Shown piece by piece: positions 60,801 to 64,000 of a stretch of DNA of 64,000 nucleotides. The translations under genes and the position numbers were made by a program. The stretch's first letter is position 1; each line of letters begins with the position of its first letter. A model generated the notes under the pieces. It saw only the letters and a program-made list of their open reading frames with translations. It was not told where the DNA came from and made no database searches. This stretch comes from SB15 sp964639245 (GTDB taxonomy: Bacteria > Chloroflexota > Anaerolineae > Aggregatilineales > J027), in the NCBI GenBank assembly GCA_964639245.1, contig CAZXCU010000001.1, positions 1,072,589-1,136,588 of the forward strand, given 5' to 3'.

Positions 60801-61298
60801 TTGATAGATGAAATTGAAGCCACGATTAGAGAGGGGGTAAAAAATTTCGTATCTACCAAAGTGATTAGTGGGCAATTGCTACAGTTTGATAATCAAATGC
60901 TGTTTGATTATCTTATAAATTACATGAATAATCCGACGATTGGAAGGTTAGAGTGGATAGTAGCTATCAGAACACTTTGCCAACTTGACCGTATCAAAGC
61001 AAATACCTTTTTGGTAGAGGCATTGCAAGTGAATGATTCAGACAAGCGATTTAGGGTGGTTAAACTTTTAGAGGAGTATGGCACAGAACAAGTGGTATCA
61101 ACTTTAGTGAAAATGTTAAAGGAAGACCCTGAACCTGGTATTCGATTAATGGTGGCAATCACATTAGGAGCTATTGGTGACAAACAAGCCCTACCAGCCC
61201 TCGAATGGTCAGCAGAAAATGACTACGAAACAAATCATGATGGAGTACCAGTAGCATATGAGGCAAAGGAGGCAATTAAAAGATTAAAAGCTAAATAA
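60801..61298 (+). CDS. HEAT-repeat protein, probable immunity protein to toxin 1
   Basis: A 165-residue all-helical protein with HEAT-like repeats (TLVKMLKEDPEPGIRLMVAI, LGAIGDKQALPALEWSA) and a C-terminal KEAIKRLKAK. It begins at a TTG, with AAGGAG 10 bases before it, 14 bases after the toxin stop codon; no in-frame ATG is near. HEAT/ARM-type proteins are known among immunity partners of polymorphic toxins. Position, AT-rich composition and size make immunity to the preceding deaminase the best guess, but no direct proof is in the sequence. Confidence 0.8.
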   Translation: MIDEIEATIREGVKNFVSTKVISGQLLQFDNQMLFDYLINYMNNPTIGRLEWIVAIRTLCQLDRIKANTFLVEALQVNDSDKRFRVVKLLEEYGTEQVVSTLVKMLKEDPEPGIRLMVAITLGAIGDKQALPALEWSAENDYETNHDGVPVAYEAKEAIKRLKAK

Positions 61299-61321
61299 CT
61301 GTTAAAGAGCTTAAAAATTAA

Positions 61322-62968
61322 TTATATTTAGCCACTTACGAAACAGGCGAACACACCGATTCCGTCACCTTCCTGACGATTGACGGCGAAGTCATTGAAA
61401 CCACCCACGACCACCCCTTCTACACCCTTGAACGGGGGTGGACAGCCGTTGAAAACCTCCAACCCGGCGACCACATTCTCCAAGCCGATTACGAGTACAA
61501 CACCCGTGACCAGCTCACCGGCGCGATTTACGGCGATGGCTCCACCGCCACCTACACCTATGATGACCGTGGCAATTTAGCCGAAATCAGCCATTCCACC
61601 GACGGTCAAACCCTTTACGGCTACGATGCCCGTGACCGTCTGACCAGCGCCGTTACCAATGGCGTAACCTCCACCTACCAATACGACCACAACGGACGGC
61701 GTACCCAAGCCACCGTCGGCGGCGACACCACGAATTATCTCTGGGACATCACCTCCCCCTATGGCGATGTCATTGCCGAATATGACAACAGCACCCCCAC
61801 CCCGCAGCTTGAGGCGACCTACACGCTTGCCAACGGGCAGTTGTTATCCCAGAAACGCGGCGCGAACACCCATTATTATCTTTCCGATGGGCAGCACAAC
61901 GTCCGCGCTTTGATGGATGAAAACGGCATTGTCACCGACACCTACGATTACGATGCCTTCGGGGAATTGCGAGCCAGCAGCAGCACCCCCACCGACAACG
62001 CCTACCGTTTTGCCGGACAGCAATTCGACCCCGCCACTGGACTCTACAGTATGCGAGCGCGCTACTACGACCCCTCCCACGGGCGATTCCTCTCCCGCGA
62101 TACCTATGCCTACAACTACCAGAACCCGATTGAACTCAACCGCTACGCTTACGCGAAAAATAGCCCCACCAATGGCTATGACCCAACCGGTCTCTTTTTC
62201 TTCGATTATGGAAAATTAATTGATAATATTTCTAGTAAGGTTCAGGCAGTCCTTACCTCTATGGGACAGCATCTAACCTCCTTGTACACTAGAAATTTTT
62301 ATTTCATTCTTAAATGGTTGCCTTTCACACCAAACGCGGCATGTTTGGTTGTTGAGGTATCTACTGATGCGGATATGGGGCCAGCTTGTGCCTATTTGCC
62401 AGATGCCCCTCCGATAGGGAAAAATATCACAGTAAAGCTTGCTGGAGGAGGACATTTTGGTCGCCAAATCACGGATTTTGTTAGAAATGTAGCCCACAGA
62501 TTAGACGGGCTGAGTATGACAAAACGTAATATAGGAGTTGGGCGTTTCAAAATTAATGGCGGCTACTACCCTGAGGTAATTTTTGGCATTAGTGGTAGCG
62601 ATACATCTCTTCAGCGTTTTGTAAGCGAAAAACTTTTGTCAAGAGTCGCTCAACGTTATGGGTACTTAAATGCCAGCGAAGTAGGAAGAGAAACCGATAG
62701 TGAGATTAAGATTTTGGATGAAATCTTAAATGAGGTGCTTAATGTTAACCCACCCCCAAAAGGATCAAAAATAGAGGTTGAATTATTCACCGAAAGGTAT
62801 CCTTGTAATTCCTGTGGGGGAAGTTTGGGAGCTAAAGATACAATATTAACAGGGAGAAATGGTGTAATTGGCAACTTTGTTGATAAATTAGAAAAAGAAG
62901 GCTATGAAGTCTATATGGATGTTTACTTTGGCAGACCACCAAATCAGCCGTACATGATACACGAATAA
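61322..62968 (+). pseudogene. Start-less Rhs-core / deaminase-toxin cassette 2
   Basis: The frame is open from 61322 with no credible start before internal TTG 61841. It opens with the same HINT fragment as cassette 1 (61346-61489), which switches abruptly at GDHILQAD to YD repeats (YEYNTRDQLTGAIYGDGS, YDDRGNLAE), and continues to the Rhs core end (GLYSMRARYYDPSHGRFLSRD, NRYAYAKNSPTNGYDPTGL). A 250-residue variable toxin follows. Its end has ETDSEIKILDEI and ERYPCNSCGG (Cys codons 62804 and 62813), as in the toxin-deaminase (BURPS668_1122-type) group, with D-S-E where most deaminases have H-x-E. AT-rich toxin, GC-rich core. Confidence 0.8.
61346..61489 (+). repeat. HINT-domain direct repeat, copy 2
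   Basis: Partner of 60097-60240. Identity stops at the GAT/TAC junction (61487-61490), where HINT sequence is replaced by Rhs YD repeats, marking a recombination breakpoint. Confidence 0.93.
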
Positions 62969-62988
62969 TTCAATAGGATTCGAATTCA

Positions 62989-63501
62989 ATGATTGATGAG
63001 GTGTTGAAGAAGTTACGCAAGCACTACTTTTCATATGGTTGTACGGAAGATGTATTAACTTACGCGATTGCAGAGCAAAATGTGGCCTGTCTTCCCGAAG
63101 CTTACAGAAAGTTTATGCTTGCTTTTGGAGATAGATGTGATTCTATATTAGGTGATTCGTGTAGTTGCGCTATGTTACGTGAAGGAGATTATAAGGATGT
63201 ATTAATATATGAATTAAAAAGAATTGGGATAACAGTACCCAGTGATACCTTTGTATTCTACTGTCATGATGGCTATGTATGGTATTTCTTTAGGACAAAG
63301 GATTGTCTTGATGACCCTCCAGTCTATTGCTATTGGGAACCAGACCCAGGTATACGTCTCATTGCCGGGAGTTTTTCTCAGCTTATTGAATTCAGGCTTA
63401 GCGGAAAGCCGATATTAAATAGAGAAGGTTTTGCTATATTTTTCAACTATGACCCAGAAAAAGATAACTTCTACACTATTGAAAACAAAAAAGAAGAATG
63501 A
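62989..63501 (+). CDS. SUKH (SMI1/KNR4) family probable immunity protein to toxin 2
   Basis: A 170-residue protein with the SUKH pattern: LPEAYRKFMLAFGDRCDSIL, a middle region DVLIYELKRIG, FVFYCHDGYVWYFF, DPPVYCYWE and IAGSFSQLIEF. SUKH proteins are the most common immunity proteins in polymorphic toxin systems and often match deaminase or nuclease toxins. It lies 20 bases after the toxin 2 stop, is AT-rich like the toxin, and has an AATAGGATTCGAATTCA leader without a strong ribosome-binding site. Confidence 0.9.
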   Translation: MIDEVLKKLRKHYFSYGCTEDVLTYAIAEQNVACLPEAYRKFMLAFGDRCDSILGDSCSCAMLREGDYKDVLIYELKRIGITVPSDTFVFYCHDGYVWYFFRTKDCLDDPPVYCYWEPDPGIRLIAGSFSQLIEFRLSGKPILNREGFAIFFNYDPEKDNFYTIENKKEE

Positions 63502-63514
63502 AATTAAGGGTAAT

Positions 63515-63847
63515 TTAGACTAACCGCAGAATTTCAATCACTGCCAGTTGCCGTTCGGGGGGGTTATTGCGGAATAAAGTCAACGCTTGGCGTTCAAGCG
63601 AATTCAAATCGCCCTCTGTTTGAAAGGACTCAATCTCGGAGAGACCAAGCAGCCAATCGGCTGAGGTTTCGAGTGCTTGGGCAAGCAACATCAAAACTGT
63701 GGCAGTCGGCTCGGCTTCCCCTTTTTCGTAGCGTGAAATTTGGGATTGAAAAATGTCTGCCTTCTCTGCCAAACCGCGTTGACTGATGCCTAAATCAGCC
63801 CGTCTTGCCTTGATGCGTTCCCCAATTTTAAGAGCAGTTTTATTCAT
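63515..63847 (-). CDS. XRE-family HTH transcriptional regulator
   Basis: A 110-residue protein: an N-terminal Cro/C1-type helix-turn-helix (IGERIKARRADLGISQRGLA, DIFQSQISRYEKGEAEPTA, LAQALETSADWLLGL, residues about 7-68) and a short C-terminal helical tail with NNPPERQLAVIEILRLV. It converges on the SUKH gene. Its target is unknown; the palindrome ATCATATGAT in the region upstream is a candidate operator. Confidence 0.93.
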   Translation of the reverse strand: MNKTALKIGERIKARRADLGISQRGLAEKADIFQSQISRYEKGEAEPTATVLMLLAQALETSADWLLGLSEIESFQTEGDLNSLERQALTLFRNNPPERQLAVIEILRLV

Positions 63848-63871
63848 ATTTGCAATTTTACTACAAAATGC

Positions 63872-63916
63872 TTGACTCTTGTTTTGAGTTGGGATAAATT
63901 AAAATTATCATATGAT
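63872..63916 (+). promoter_or_regulatory. Possible plus-strand promoter with palindrome
   Basis: TTGACT (63872-63877), a 17-base spacer and TAAATT (63895-63900) make a fair sigma-70-type promoter, followed by the palindrome ATCATATGAT (63907-63916). It would drive a gene starting near or beyond the window end (an ATG at 63990 follows GAGAGGG), divergent from the XRE gene. Confidence 0.4.
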
Positions 63917-64000
63917 GATGACTTTTAACATCAAGTCAGAAAACCCGCCTAGAGGGTGTTATGCACTTTTGCCGGAATGAGAGGGTAAAATGGTCTCTGT

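Noticed and set aside
60131..61580. Two short identical plus-strand frames in the HINT repeat
   Set aside because: Frame-shifted reading of the HINT repeat; the HINT frame is clearly the coding one.
63990..64000. Start of another gene at the right edge (ATG after GAGAGGG)
   Set aside because: Only 11 bases remain, so no coding claim can be supported.

Overview
The window looks like a chromosomal piece of a mesophilic Chloroflexota bacterium, probably Anaerolineae-like. This is inferred from style, not from a marker gene. The signs are Ser/Thr kinases and lipoproteins with long Thr/Pro linkers joined to SH3 and PPC domains, large secreted repeat proteins, many sugar ABC transporters, and abundant small palindromic repeats. 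No rRNA, tRNA or CRISPR array was recognised.

Layout. 1-20.6 kb is mixed housekeeping and signalling: a truncated membrane protein, an alpha/beta hydrolase, a gamma-carbonic-anhydrase-like protein with an altered metal ligand, mannonate dehydratase, cytidylate kinase, an S41 protease, TilS, a response regulator, a multidomain Ser/Thr kinase, RodA, a LuxR-type ATPase regulator and an acyl-CoA ligase. 20.9-37.4 kb is one unbroken minus-strand run of 14 genes that looks like a sugar-catabolic operon. It has a SorC-type regulator, a DUF2291 lipoprotein, two complete ABC sugar importers, an RbsD/FucU mutarotase, a transketolase split in two genes, two FGGY kinases and a fucose/arabinose-isomerase-like enzyme. 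One of its binding-protein genes is an in-frame tandem duplication. 37.6-43.5 kb holds a phosphodiesterase and a LysR regulator, divergent from a cst-like persulfide/sulfite cluster (rhodaneses, MBL-rhodanese, TauE).

43.5-58.1 kb encodes surface and secreted proteins: a discoidin-like protein, a TMTC-like membrane protein with TPRs, an SH3/glycosidase-like lipoprotein, and a giant secreted protein of about 2,800 residues. The giant protein has MopE-type repeats (interrupted by a 100-N assembly gap), thrombospondin type-3 repeats, RTX-like modules and a C-terminal array of 19-20 'YGGNNN' repeats in which every third late unit carries a cysteine pair. 58.1-63.9 kb holds a DUF4058 protein, a methyltransferase and two start-less Rhs/HINT C-terminal toxin cassettes. 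Each cassette ends in a deaminase-like toxin followed by a candidate immunity gene (a HEAT-repeat protein and a SUKH protein). An XRE regulator closes the window.

Three copies of a roughly 140-bp MITE-like element lie between genes at 6.5, 20.6 and 49.3 kb. The most promising material for new biology is the split-transketolase sugar operon with its double-headed binding protein, the giant repeat protein, and the displaced toxin-immunity cassettes.
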